DNA of 64,000 nt, from positions 124,001-188,000 of the forward strand of contig NZ_MUZU01000006.1 of NCBI RefSeq assembly GCF_002000085.1. Reading direction: 5' to 3'. This stretch comes from Pseudocolwellia agarivorans (GTDB lineage Bacteria > Pseudomonadota > Gammaproteobacteria > Enterobacterales > Alteromonadaceae). Shown piece by piece: positions 28,485 through 38,200 of the stretch. The position numbers were made by a program, and so were the translations under genes. Under the pieces are notes generated by a model. That model ran no database searches and was not told the origin of the DNA. It saw only the letters and a program-made list of their open reading frames with translations. The stretch's first letter is position 1. Every line of letters starts with the position of its first letter.

Positions 28485-29132
28485 TTAATGTTTTAACAAA
28501 CTAGCTAATTGAGTCTGCCAAGCTTCGGTTTGTCCGTAGTAACTTGCAATATCTAACTCTTGCCATTGGTTATTATCAAACTCAATAGCGCTTGACGGAA
28601 AGCCTCTACCGTTAATGTTTTGCAGTAATATTCGACTGTCATCAAAGTATTTACTGGTTGCTTCACCTTTTAACTGTTCAAATTTTTGGGTAAAGCTTTC
28701 TCTCGATAATCCATTGCTTACCGCGATATCAACGAGCTCTTGCAACTGCGTAATATTTTTACCGTTTTGATAATAAGCTTTTTGAATACTGTTAAGCATA
28801 GTAGCAGCCGCAAAACCAAGTTGTTCTGCTGCTAATATCGCTGTACTTGCGGGTGAAGAGTCTAGTACGACGGAGTGATCTGTTAACAAACCATCAGTGT
28901 ATTGTTCACCAAAAACTTGCCCTGTTCTTTCAGCGATTACCTTATCGTTTTTTAAGGCAAATTCACGCCAGTCGACATGAATCTTCTTTCTATTATTTCC
29001 CGTTAACATGCCACCTGAATGAATTTTCACGGTTAAATCTTCTATATTATTCGCTGCTTCAATTAACGGACCTGCGCCATATGTCCAACCGCATAAAGGG
29101 TCAACAACAATATGTAGTTTTGCTTTGTTCAT
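28485..29132 (-). CDS. DsbA-family thioredoxin-fold protein
   Basis: The ATG at 29132 is chosen because TAAGGTGA lies 5 bases upstream; a GTG at 29141 is the alternative. The 215 residues contain VVDPLCGWTYGAGPLIEAAN at the N-terminus, where the usual CXXC is reduced to a single Cys (PLCGWTYG), and GRGFPSSAIEFDNNQWQELD near the C-terminus with the cis-Pro. This is the cytosolic DsbA/FrnE/2-hydroxychromene-2-carboxylate-isomerase-like branch, in which the fold is used for isomerisation or glutathione-type chemistry rather than disulphide exchange. No signal peptide. Its gene lies between the NTF2-like and MBL genes. Confidence 0.82.
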   Translation of the reverse strand: MNKAKLHIVVDPLCGWTYGAGPLIEAANNIEDLTVKIHSGGMLTGNNRKKIHVDWREFALKNDKVIAERTGQVFGEQYTDGLLTDHSVVLDSSPASTAILAAEQLGFAAATMLNSIQKAYYQNGKNITQLQELVDIAVSNGLSRESFTQKFEQLKGEATSKYFDDSRILLQNINGRGFPSSAIEFDNNQWQELDIASYYGQTEAWQTQLASLLKH

Positions 29133-29157
29133 TTTAATCACCTTAATTTGTTGAATG

Positions 29158-29196
29158 ACCTAAGTTCACAATAAGTTATTACTCTGAACTCAGGTT
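29158..29196. repeat. Short inverted repeat resembling MITE termini
   Basis: ACCTAAGTTCA and TGAACTCAGGT form an inverted repeat of 11 bases (one mismatch) around 17 bases. The right half followed by TAA is nearly the terminal repeat of the 197-bp MITE-like family (TTAACCTGAGTTCGG). It sits between the MBL and DsbA-like genes and may be an internally deleted element or a terminator/attenuator. Confidence 0.45.
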
Positions 29197-29217
29197 AACG
29201 ACTATTACGCTAAGCGA

Positions 29218-30102
29218 TTAACGCCATTCCATTTCACCCATGACTACTTTAGAGCCTAAAGACAGAATGTTTTCGGCACCAACATTTGGGTATGTTTTCG
29301 TCATAATATTCACCACGTCATCTGACGTTTTTGATTGCGAAACCGCTTTTTCAAAATCTGTAAGGTAAGACTTCATGTAAGTGATAGACGATAAGTCTTT
29401 TTTACTACCCGCTAAAAAATGACCTGGAATAACAACTTCAGGTTTTAAGCCTTCAATGTTAGACAGAGTTGTTAACCAAGTATTTCGATCACTTGTTGTT
29501 TTAGTATCTGCAACCCAAACGTGCATTTTGTCAAAAACGACAACACCGCCTACTACTGTTTTTATTGATGGGATCCATAAGTACGTGTGTGAAGGGTCAT
29601 GCTGTAAGTTTTTAATATAAATAGGTGTTCCATCTACCATTAATTTGTCGGTATTAACCACTTCGGGTACAAATAATTTTTTAGGTGCATTATCTTTTAA
29701 GATTGGTCCCCAGTAAGTTAGTTTACCGTCCATCGACTTTTTGATTTTGCTAACCGTTGATTCTGTAGCAAGAACTTTCACTTCAGGAAATGCTGCTTTA
29801 ATTACATCAAGACCAAAATAAAAGTCAGGATCACCATGGCTGATATAAACTGTTTTTAAGGTTTTACCGCTTGCTAAAATCTTTTTCACCAGCACTTCAG
29901 CATCATTACGCTGAAATTGTGCATCAACTAATAGTACTTCACTCGTACCACTAATAATGCTTGATGAAACAGGGAATATGCTATTGCTTTCGGGATTAAA
30001 TACATCCACATTAAGTGTAGTTTCAGCGGTTACATTACTTGCTAATGCTGCTGATGTTACTGCTACTGCTGCCACTATTGCTTTTTTCATTTTATTCATC
30101 AT
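29218..30102 (-). CDS. Exported metallo-beta-lactamase-fold protein with altered metal motif
   Basis: The 294-residue protein has a signal peptide (KAIVAAVAVTSAALASNVTA, cleavage near residue 26) and an MBL fold: SGTSEVLLVDAQFQRNDAEV, TVYISHGDPDFYFGLDVIKA, LQHDPSHTYLWIPSIKTVVG and PEVVIPGHFLAGSKKD. The canonical HXHXDH zinc motif is HGDPDF here, so the second and last His of the motif are replaced by Asp and Phe; later ligands (His in QHDPSH and PGHF) are present. Metal number and reaction may therefore differ from ordinary hydrolases. It is divergent from the iorA-like gene and is followed by the DsbA-like, NTF2-like and sulfatase genes on the same strand. Confidence 0.82.
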   Translation of the reverse strand: MMNKMKKAIVAAVAVTSAALASNVTAETTLNVDVFNPESNSIFPVSSSIISGTSEVLLVDAQFQRNDAEVLVKKILASGKTLKTVYISHGDPDFYFGLDVIKAAFPEVKVLATESTVSKIKKSMDGKLTYWGPILKDNAPKKLFVPEVVNTDKLMVDGTPIYIKNLQHDPSHTYLWIPSIKTVVGGVVVFDKMHVWVADTKTTSDRNTWLTTLSNIEGLKPEVVIPGHFLAGSKKDLSSITYMKSYLTDFEKAVSQSKTSDDVVNIMTKTYPNVGAENILSLGSKVVMGEMEWR

Positions 30103-30420
30103 TGCTCTACCTATGTGTTAGTTAATTGACTGATTTAAATAAGTTGAAGCAAGTATACGTTGCAAGTATCAGTTAAAAAACACTACAAAAAGCAATTGAT
30201 TATTTCATAAATCGAACAGATAGAGCTTTATAGATTTTATTTTTTGAATAAATTAACTCGGAAAATATTTATGTTTATGCCTTTATTTATTCTGTTAAGT
30301 GTAAATATATGTAAATAACAGCAATTAAGCCTTTCTTTCTATCAAGTCTATAGTAAATTAATTACATCATATCAATCGATAAAAACAACGTTTCAACGCG
30401 TTTCATAAAAGTGATAAACC
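30103..30420. other. Divergent promoter region
   Basis: The 318 bases between the MBL gene and the molybdenum-hydroxylase operon are AT-rich with no ORF. No clear palindromic operator was found by eye. Confidence 0.4.
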
Positions 30421-30933
30421 ATGCCTATATACAACCTTTCCATTAATGGAAAATCAATAACAACATCTAATATAGAAAGTGACACGCCACTTTTATGGCT
30501 GTTGAGAGATGAACTTAATATGGCTGGCACCAAGTATGGCTGTGGTAAAGGCTTATGCGGTGCTTGCACTGTGCATATGAATGGCAACCCTATTCGTTCT
30601 TGCCAAATTCCTGTGGCAGCATTAGGTGAACAGAACATAACAACGATTGAAGGTATTGCCTCAGATAACAAACTTCACCCTATACAACAGGCATGGCACG
30701 ATTTAGATGTTGCCCAATGTGGCTACTGCCAAGCAGGGCAAATTATGAGCGCAGTGGCTTTACTTAAAGAAACGCCTAAACCCACTGATGAACAAATAGA
30801 GCAGTCTATGGCGGGTAATATTTGTAGATGCGGTACATATGTTCGCATTAAACAAGCCATAAAACTTGCCGCAGGAATTGAAGATAACACAGCGAAAAAG
30901 ATGGATTATTCATTAGCTAAGGAAGTGAAATAA
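30421..30933 (+). CDS. 2Fe-2S subunit of a molybdenum hydroxylase (IorA/CoxS type)
   Basis: A 170-residue protein with two [2Fe-2S] sites in the standard order: plant-ferredoxin-type C41-C46-C49-C61 (YGCGKGLCGACTVHMNGNPI) and the helical CoxS-type C100-C103...C135-C137 (CGYCQAGQIM and NICRCGTYVRIKQAI). It passes electrons from the molybdenum centre to an external acceptor. Its stop overlaps the start of the large subunit by one base (TAATG), a sign of translational coupling. Size and order match isoquinoline 1-oxidoreductase alpha-type subunits. Confidence 0.94.
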   Translation: MPIYNLSINGKSITTSNIESDTPLLWLLRDELNMAGTKYGCGKGLCGACTVHMNGNPIRSCQIPVAALGEQNITTIEGIASDNKLHPIQQAWHDLDVAQCGYCQAGQIMSAVALLKETPKPTDEQIEQSMAGNICRCGTYVRIKQAIKLAAGIEDNTAKKMDYSLAKEVK

Positions 30934-33110
30934 TGGAATTAGTTAACGTTAATCGTAGAAGCTTTTTAAAAATGACAGGCATCGCTACTGGCGGTTTAAT
31001 TTTAGGTTGGCATGTGCCTAAGTTCGCCATTGCAGCCACGTTAGAAAACCCAAAAGCGCTAAATGCTTTTTTACAAATAACACCCGACAGCCAGGTAATG
31101 ATTTATTCACCTAACCCAGAAATTGGCCAAGGTGTAAAAACATCAATGCCGATGATTGTTGCTGAAGAACTTGATGCCGACTGGGAAATGGTTACCGTTA
31201 GACAAGCGCCTATCGATCCTATTTTTGGGCGTCAATCAGCAGGTGGTTCTCGCTCTATTAATACCAATTGGGATAACTTACGTAATGCAGGCGGTAGTGC
31301 TAAGCACATGTTATTACAAGCGGCAGCTGAACAGTGGGCAGTAAATGCTAATGAATGTCGTGCAAAATTAGGTTATATCATTCATAACCCATCAGGTAAA
31401 AAATTAAGTTACGGTAGCCTTGTAGAACGTGCCGCTAACCAAAACGTACCAGCTCCAAGCGACTTAACTTTAAAGTCGTTTGATGAATTTACTTTATTAG
31501 GTAAGCGTATTGGTGGTGTCGACAACCTTGCTATTGTTACAGGCCAGCCATTATTTGGTATTGATCAGCATAAAGAAGCCATGTCTTATGCTACTTTTGT
31601 AAAATCACCTGCTTATGGTGCTAAACCTAAAAAAGCTAATCTTGACGAAATTAAAAAACTCCCAGGAATTAAAGACGCCTTTATTGTTAAAGGAGCAAAA
31701 ACACCTCGCCAACTAGCACACGGGATAGCCATTGTTGCTACCTCAACGTGGGCAGCTTTTAAAGCTGAGAAAGCGTTAGTAATTGAATGGGATAACAGTA
31801 ACGCTGCAAGCGATACCTACAGCGAAATGAAAGCCCAAGCTGAAAAGTTGGCGTTAAAAGCCAGCAGCAATCAAAAGCTATTAAATAAAGGAGACGCGGT
31901 AACAGGGCTTAAGAACGCAGCTAAAACAGTATCTAGCGTATATAGCTACCCTTATATTGCTCACACACCACTAGAACCTATGAACTGTACTGCTCAATGG
32001 CAAGATGGAAAAATTGAAATATGGGCGCCAGTACAATTACCACAACCCGCTATAGGATTAGTTTCTCGCATAACTAACGTTGATCCAGCCGATATAACCT
32101 TACACCAAACACGTGTTGGTGGTGGTTTTGGTCGCCGATTAGCTAACGACTACGTGATGGAAGCAGTTGCTATAGCGCAACATGTTAAAGGACCCGTAAA
32201 ATATACCTCAACACGTGAAAGCGATACTGGCCATGATTTTTATCGCCCTAGTGCCTTTTTCACCTTTAATGGTGGTGTTGACGAACAAGGTAAAATTACC
32301 GCATGGCAAGAACACTTTATTACCATGGGTGGTAATAAAAAAGCCAATGGTCCTGCAGGTAGACGAACAACTGTTTTCCCTGCGCCATTAATTAATAACT
32401 TTGAATTAAGCCAAAGTATTATCAAGTCTAAAATGCCTATTTTTGCTTTAAGAGCACCACAATCAAATGGTTTAGCTTTTCCAATCCAGTCATTTTTACA
32501 TGAGTTATCAACCTTAGCGGGTCGTGATCATTTAGAGTTTTTATTAGAAGTTTTAGGTGAATCTAAATGGCTTGATGAAGGCAACAAAGACTCTTTACAT
32601 ACAGGCAGAGCTGCTGAAGTATTAAAGCTAGCTGCTAAAAAATCAGGCTGGGGTAAAAAGCTAGAAAAAGGTCGCGGTATGGGTATGGCTTTCTATTTCT
32701 GTCATTCAACACCTGTTGCGCAAGTGGTTGACTTAAGTGTTGATGAAAACAAAAAAATTACTATTCATAAAGTCACTATAGTAGGCGATGCTGGCCCTAT
32801 TGTTAATTTAAGTGGTGCCGAAAACCAATGCCAAGGCTGTGTAATTGACGGGTTAAGTGTTGTTATGGGGCAAGAAATTACCTTTACTAACGGAGTTGTT
32901 GATCAGTCTAATTTCCACGACTACCCATTACAACGTATGCCGGGTGTTCCTGAAATAGAATCACACTTTATACAAAGTAACTACCCTCCAACGGGTTTAG
33001 GCGAACCTGCATACCCACCGTTTGCGCCAGCATTTTGTAATGCGATAGCTGATGCAACAGGCGTAAGATTAACCCACCTACCTATCAATAAATTAGGGTA
33101 TAGCATTTAA
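30933..33110 (+). CDS. Molybdopterin-binding large subunit (IorB-type aldehyde/N-heterocycle oxidase)
   Basis: The 725-residue protein begins with a Tat signal containing NRRSFLKMTGIATGGLILGW, so the folded enzyme is exported and the small subunit probably rides with it. Molybdopterin contacts are seen in PNPEIGQGVKTSMPMIVAEE, GGSRSINTNWDNLRNAGGSA, VGGGFGRRLANDYVMEAVAI and GLGEPAYPPFAPAFCNAIAD near the C-terminus, whose GEP holds the catalytic Glu. This is the xanthine-oxidase superfamily branch with IorB-like aldehyde and N-heterocycle oxidoreductases, which lack an FAD subunit. The physiological acceptor, often a c-type cytochrome, is not encoded next to it. Substrate unknown. Confidence 0.93.
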   Translation: MELVNVNRRSFLKMTGIATGGLILGWHVPKFAIAATLENPKALNAFLQITPDSQVMIYSPNPEIGQGVKTSMPMIVAEELDADWEMVTVRQAPIDPIFGRQSAGGSRSINTNWDNLRNAGGSAKHMLLQAAAEQWAVNANECRAKLGYIIHNPSGKKLSYGSLVERAANQNVPAPSDLTLKSFDEFTLLGKRIGGVDNLAIVTGQPLFGIDQHKEAMSYATFVKSPAYGAKPKKANLDEIKKLPGIKDAFIVKGAKTPRQLAHGIAIVATSTWAAFKAEKALVIEWDNSNAASDTYSEMKAQAEKLALKASSNQKLLNKGDAVTGLKNAAKTVSSVYSYPYIAHTPLEPMNCTAQWQDGKIEIWAPVQLPQPAIGLVSRITNVDPADITLHQTRVGGGFGRRLANDYVMEAVAIAQHVKGPVKYTSTRESDTGHDFYRPSAFFTFNGGVDEQGKITAWQEHFITMGGNKKANGPAGRRTTVFPAPLINNFELSQSIIKSKMPIFALRAPQSNGLAFPIQSFLHELSTLAGRDHLEFLLEVLGESKWLDEGNKDSLHTGRAAEVLKLAAKKSGWGKKLEKGRGMGMAFYFCHSTPVAQVVDLSVDENKKITIHKVTIVGDAGPIVNLSGAENQCQGCVIDGLSVVMGQEITFTNGVVDQSNFHDYPLQRMPGVPEIESHFIQSNYPPTGLGEPAYPPFAPAFCNAIADATGVRLTHLPINKLGYSI

Positions 33111-33129
33111 TTTAAATTAGAGTATTAAA

Positions 33130-33327
33130 TAACCTGAATTCGGTTTAAGAAGTAGTTAACTTATTGAAAAGTAAATATTAAAACCCTATCTCGCTTCTAG
33201 CTTGATATTTTTACTTAATTCAAGGCAAATTTACGCGTCAATAGCTGGCCTATTGCAAGTGAATTTAACGCAGAAGTGAGTAAAAATAGCAGCTAGAAGA
33301 ACATTTATTAAACCGAGCTCAGGTTAA
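33130..33327. repeat. MITE-like element, copy C (inverted relative to copy A)
   Basis: TAACCTGAATTCGGTTTAAG (left) and AAACCGAGCTCAGGTTAA (right) are the terminal inverted repeats of a 198-base element. The interior is the reverse complement of copy A (AGCAGCTAGAAGAACATTTA; AATTTACGCGTCAATAGCTG). It begins 19 bases past the molybdenum hydroxylase stop. Confidence 0.75.
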
Positions 33328-33643
33328 ATAATTTCCTGTTTTATTATGGAAATAGAGGATTATTTTCGATTCCTGCCCAAAAGTGAGGCTATATACTTCG
33401 GCTTTACACCAACTATTTTATTGTTTGGCACATAAACATTAAACCCAATAAATAATGCATAAATAATAGTTTTAGTTTATATATTAACTTGGGTATAAAA
33501 AGCACTTAGCAAGTCATTCAACAGAGCACATAGTCTGGCTGTTATTCGTACCTCACACATAGAGTCAGCTACTTTTTTCCACTCAGCATGGCGTTATTTT
33601 TATAGCTTAATAAACGTCGAAATTATAAAAACCTGGTATCAAA
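33328..33643. other. Upstream region of the GNAT-nitrilase gene
   Basis: The 316 bases after the repeat contain no ORF or recognised RNA. They presumably carry the promoter of the following gene. Confidence 0.4.
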
Positions 33644-35203
33644 ATGAACGATAATACTTTTACTGATGAATCAGAACACAAACTAAATTTACGCAACCTG
33701 GAGTTAAGTGATTTTGACGATTTAAAAGAAGTCATGGAACTCATCTATCCTGACATGGGTGGTGCTGGGCCAGAAAAAAAATTCAAAGCGCAACTGTCTA
33801 CTTTCCCAGAAGGCCAAATATGCATTGAAGATCATGGAAAAGTGATTGCCGCAGCTTTTTCGCTTGTTGTAGATTATGACAAATTTGGAGATCACCACAC
33901 TTACGAAGAAATTACGGGTGATGCCTACCTAACAACTCATGATCCATTAGGTGATGTATTATATGGTGCTGAAGTTGTGGTACATCCAGACTATCAAGGC
34001 ATGCGTCTTGGTAGACGATTGTATGAAGCAAGAAAAGAACTTTGCCAAAATTTAAACCTTAAATCTATTGTGGCCGGTGGGCGTATACCCAACTATCAAA
34101 ACCATGCAAAAGACATGTCACCTCAAAAATATATTGAGCTTGTTAAAAAGAAAGAAATTTATGATCCCATTTTAACTTTTCAGTTATCAAACGATTTCGA
34201 AGTAAGACGCGTTCTGAGTAAATACTTGCCTGAAGACAAAGAATCGAAAGGTTATGCCACCCTGCTGGAATGGACCAATTTATATTACGATGATGAAAAA
34301 GCCCCCTTGTTTGGTGCTATCAAAAAAACAGCAAGAGTTGGTTGTGTTCAATGGCAAATGAGGCCGCTTAAGTCTGTAGAGGAACTTATTCAGCAAGTAG
34401 AGTTTTTTGTTGACGCCCTCTCAGATTACCAATGTGATTTAGCTTTATTGCCTGAGTTTTTTAATGCACCTTTAATGGGGATTGAAGCGCATCAAAACTC
34501 TATTGATTCAATTAAAGCGTTATCTGAATTTTCTGAAGAAATTATTGAAGCAATTTCTCGTCTAGCCGTTAGCTATAATATCAATATCATTGCGGGTTCA
34601 TTACCCGTTATGGAAGATAACCAGCTATATAATGTGTCCTATTTTTGTCGCCGTGATGGAACACTAGAATCACAATATAAAATTCACCCTACCCCCCATG
34701 AAAAACGCGCTTGGATTATGCAAGGTGGTGATAATTTACGAGTTTTTGATACCGACTTCGGTAAAATTGGTATTTTAATTTGTTACGATATTGAATTTCC
34801 CGAACTTGCTCGACTTCAATCGGAAAAAGGTATGCAATTATTATTTGTGCCTTTTTGGACAGACACAAAGAATGCCTACTTAAGAGTTCGTTGTTGCGCA
34901 CAAGCTCGGGCTATTGAAAATGAATGTTATGTAGCTATAGCCGGTAGTGTGGGTAATTTACCCAAAGTAGATGGTGCTGACATTCAATATGCTCAATCTG
35001 CCGTATTTTCGCCATCAGACTTCTCTTTCCCTCATGATGCAATTATGGCCGAAACAACACCAAATACAGAAATGACGTTAATTGTTGATCTGGACTTAGA
35101 GAAACTAAGTACATTACAAAATGAAGGCTCAGTAAGAAACTATTTAGACAGACGTCGCGACTTATATAAAATAAATTGGCTCGGAAACAAAGACAACGAG
35201 TAA
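33644..35203 (+). CDS. GNAT acetyltransferase-nitrilase fusion
   Basis: The 519-residue cytosolic protein joins two enzymes. Residues 10-210 are a GNAT domain (LYGAEVVVHPDYQGMRLGRR is the acetyl-CoA-binding motif with Q/R-X-X-G-X-R/G). Residues 230-510 form a carbon-nitrogen hydrolase: the catalytic triad is Glu271 (LLPEFFNAPL), Lys354 (HPTPHEKRAW) and Cys380 (ILICYDIEFPELARLQ). This fusion is a known, widely conserved bacterial protein whose substrate has not been firmly established. It stands alone, with a terminator 19 bases after the stop. Confidence 0.93.
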   Translation: MNDNTFTDESEHKLNLRNLELSDFDDLKEVMELIYPDMGGAGPEKKFKAQLSTFPEGQICIEDHGKVIAAAFSLVVDYDKFGDHHTYEEITGDAYLTTHDPLGDVLYGAEVVVHPDYQGMRLGRRLYEARKELCQNLNLKSIVAGGRIPNYQNHAKDMSPQKYIELVKKKEIYDPILTFQLSNDFEVRRVLSKYLPEDKESKGYATLLEWTNLYYDDEKAPLFGAIKKTARVGCVQWQMRPLKSVEELIQQVEFFVDALSDYQCDLALLPEFFNAPLMGIEAHQNSIDSIKALSEFSEEIIEAISRLAVSYNINIIAGSLPVMEDNQLYNVSYFCRRDGTLESQYKIHPTPHEKRAWIMQGGDNLRVFDTDFGKIGILICYDIEFPELARLQSEKGMQLLFVPFWTDTKNAYLRVRCCAQARAIENECYVAIAGSVGNLPKVDGADIQYAQSAVFSPSDFSFPHDAIMAETTPNTEMTLIVDLDLEKLSTLQNEGSVRNYLDRRRDLYKINWLGNKDNE

Positions 35204-35221
35204 AAGGCATAGCCATGTATG

Positions 35222-35259
35222 AAAAAAGCCTCGTGAGTTGTATAACTCACGAGGCTTTA
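35222..35259. terminator. Bidirectional terminator, 15-bp stem
   Basis: AAAGCCTCGTGAGTT and AACTCACGAGGCTTT pair perfectly around GTAT, with A-run before and T-rich tail after. It serves the GNAT-nitrilase gene (plus) and the convergent gene ending at 35287. An almost identical hairpin occurs at 38632-38667. Confidence 0.85.
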
Positions 35260-35286
35260 TCATTGGATTATAAGATTAATAACAAA

Positions 35287-38200
35287 TCAATTAATAATAC
35301 CTATCGCATCAAATTCTCGAAGCCCTACTCTTTGTGAATTAGCAGATTCAAATAACACTCTAATACGGTCAGCTGAAATATTACTTGCGGGTGTATAACG
35401 AGTTACACCATTCACATTAGCATTCTGCCAAGGGGTTATATCTTCCCAAGCATTATTATTTCGTCGTTGAACTTTCCAACGAGATATTTGATAACTAGGT
35501 GCATTATCTTCTCTTACTGAAAATACAAAGTTACTAGCTGTTTGAAACGTAAACTCTTGCCAAACTAAATTATTAGCTGCACCAATACCATTTGAATTAG
35601 CTCGTGCTTCTACATTTAGGTTTCCATCATGTACTCGATGTTGACGTGTACTTTGCCAATTATTACTTGCAGCAGAAAATGTACTAACCGTTGCTAGCTC
35701 AATAGGCTCTCCTGTTGGAGGCGGTGTAACTGGAGGTGTCGCAGGTGGCGTTACTGGCGGCGTAGTTGGCGGTGTTACCGGTGGTGTAGCAGGAGGCGTT
35801 GCTGGAGATGATCCCGATCCAAATCGGCCTAAAACTAATTGGTCAATACGGTAACCATTAACGGTATCAGCAACAAAATGGTTTGCATTACCTAACCAAC
35901 CAGCAGGAATATTACCGTAAACAATAGGGTCAGGTTGCATTGGTTGACGACGAGGATCAAACGGTGCATTGCGATTACTAGGATCAGGTGTTAAAGCATC
36001 GATACCTAAACCTCCATTAGCCGTCCCCGTATGACAACTCAAACAAAAAGCATTGCTTGATGAATCAGGTCTAGGTCGATCGGAAAATAACGGTCCTTCA
36101 GGGAAATTAATATCGTCACGAATGCTACTTAAACCATTAGGAATATTACCTAAATGTGCTGCGTAATCAGCTGTATAATCGTGATAACACACATATCTAT
36201 TATAACTTGTACTACCCGTACTTGTTAATGTAGCGCTAATTGCATTATGGGTAGAATTTGGGAAGCTGTTCGCTACCGCGGTCCAGTTAGTTCCGTTCCA
36301 GTTGGTAACACTGCCATTAATTCCCGCTAAAGTTCCGCTTGCATGATTACACGCAACTTCTGCATTTACTTGTTCAGCAAATACTTTAAAGTCATCAATC
36401 CAGCCGGTATAACTTGCTGCATCTCCATTACCAAGTGTCAATAATCCTGGTGTTAATGTAAATAAAGCTAAACTATTATTAGTAGTAAACGTGTCAATAA
36501 TCATACCATCAACATAAGTACTAATTGTTTGGTTGCCATTAGTTAACTGAAACCCTAGATGTGCCCATGCATTAGCATTAATGCCTTGAGCAGAAGTTAT
36601 ACTATGTACTTCTGCACCTGAGCTATCAAAAAACACAATTTGATTAGTATTACGAATTCTAATTTCACTGCCATCAGGAAAGGCAATTAATGTTCTTGTA
36701 CCTGATGTATTACGTGTATCAACAAAAATACTGTAATACCAAGGTGTTGTTAAAATATTTCTCGTTTGCGCAGGAATAGTGAACTCGAGACCCGCATTAT
36801 TACCGTCTAACCAAAAACCTTTGCCGTGTACTCCACCATTAGTTACCGGTTCTGCACGACCATTTCCTAGAATACGACCACGAGTAGGGATACGCCATTC
36901 AGTATCAGCAACTACCGCACTATTGCTATTATTAAGATGCGGCATACCACCCGTTGCTGCATTTTGTAAATAACCTTGGCGAATAGCTCTATTTACACGA
37001 CCATTACCTGCATACCCCATAAAAACGGCATGCGCCATATTTGCGTTAATAAAGCTATTAGGATTTAAGTAATCATCAAATGGTACTTCATCACTACCGC
37101 GTCCGGTGCTCATTAACCAAGTAACATCTGCAGGTGTTATTGGTGTCATACTCGCGTGATAATTAAATCGGTGTTCATTTGAGTCAAAAAACGATGAATT
37201 AGCTGAATTGCTTAACGGCATTTGAGAGCGATCACGGTTACGTGCATCACCAATACGAATATAACCATCATCGCCACCATTTGGTTCATACAACTGAATT
37301 TCTCGATGTTGTGCATCAGTCGATTTAATCATGTAATCAATATGGTTAAGCTGATTATCAAGTACCACAGCTTTACCACGAGTCCAAAGCCCCATAATAA
37401 CGCGACCATTTAGTTTAGAAATTTCTTGGAAATCATTTGAACAACCAGTACCTGCAACACAACGAGTTGGGAAACCTGAACGTGTTAGGTTCTCACCATA
37501 AGTGGTGAACGTTATATTATCACCATCTTTATCCATCCATGGGTAACTACCAAAGTCGTAATCTTCAGGAAGTATCGTTCCTTCACTATCACGAAATGGC
37601 TGCATCGCTAAGCCGTAGCGTGTATTAATAGTATCATCATAAGGTGCATGAGCCATTGGACGAATATTATCACTGCCCCATTGCCTAACATCACACGCTG
37701 CTGCGGGTTGAGTATTACCATCGTTATCAACATATGTTGGGTTTTCAGGATTGTCGTTCACAAAGTAAGCAATATCAGAGCTACTCGTATGAGCATCGCC
37801 ATTATTGTCGAACCAACGATAACTACTATTAGGATCAACTCGCGCCACCATCATACGACCATCACCCGTAATGGTTGGCTCAAAAAAAGAGTTCACATTA
37901 AAAGCGTTACCCGTAATGGTATCAAGCTCTGTTACTTCAACAATTTCAGCGGCTGCCGTTTTAGGGTTTTCAACACGAACACGCATATTGATACCAAACA
38001 AACGACGAGGACCATTATTACCACTGGCACGAACAACCGTTAAGTCATAACAATCAAAAGCACCGTTAGCATTAGCGCCTGTAGCATCACAAGCATAAGG
38101 ATTTTTAATATTTGAATCGGGTGCAAACGTTGGATCACATAACCCTGCATGAGCTTGCCCACCATCGCCAGCCAAACTGCCACTAGGCACACCTGCATAG

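Noticed and set aside
35715-35810. GGTGTTACCGG-type short tandem repeats
   Set aside because: They encode the Pro/Thr linker (TPPVTPPA) of the large secreted protein, not a regulatory repeat.
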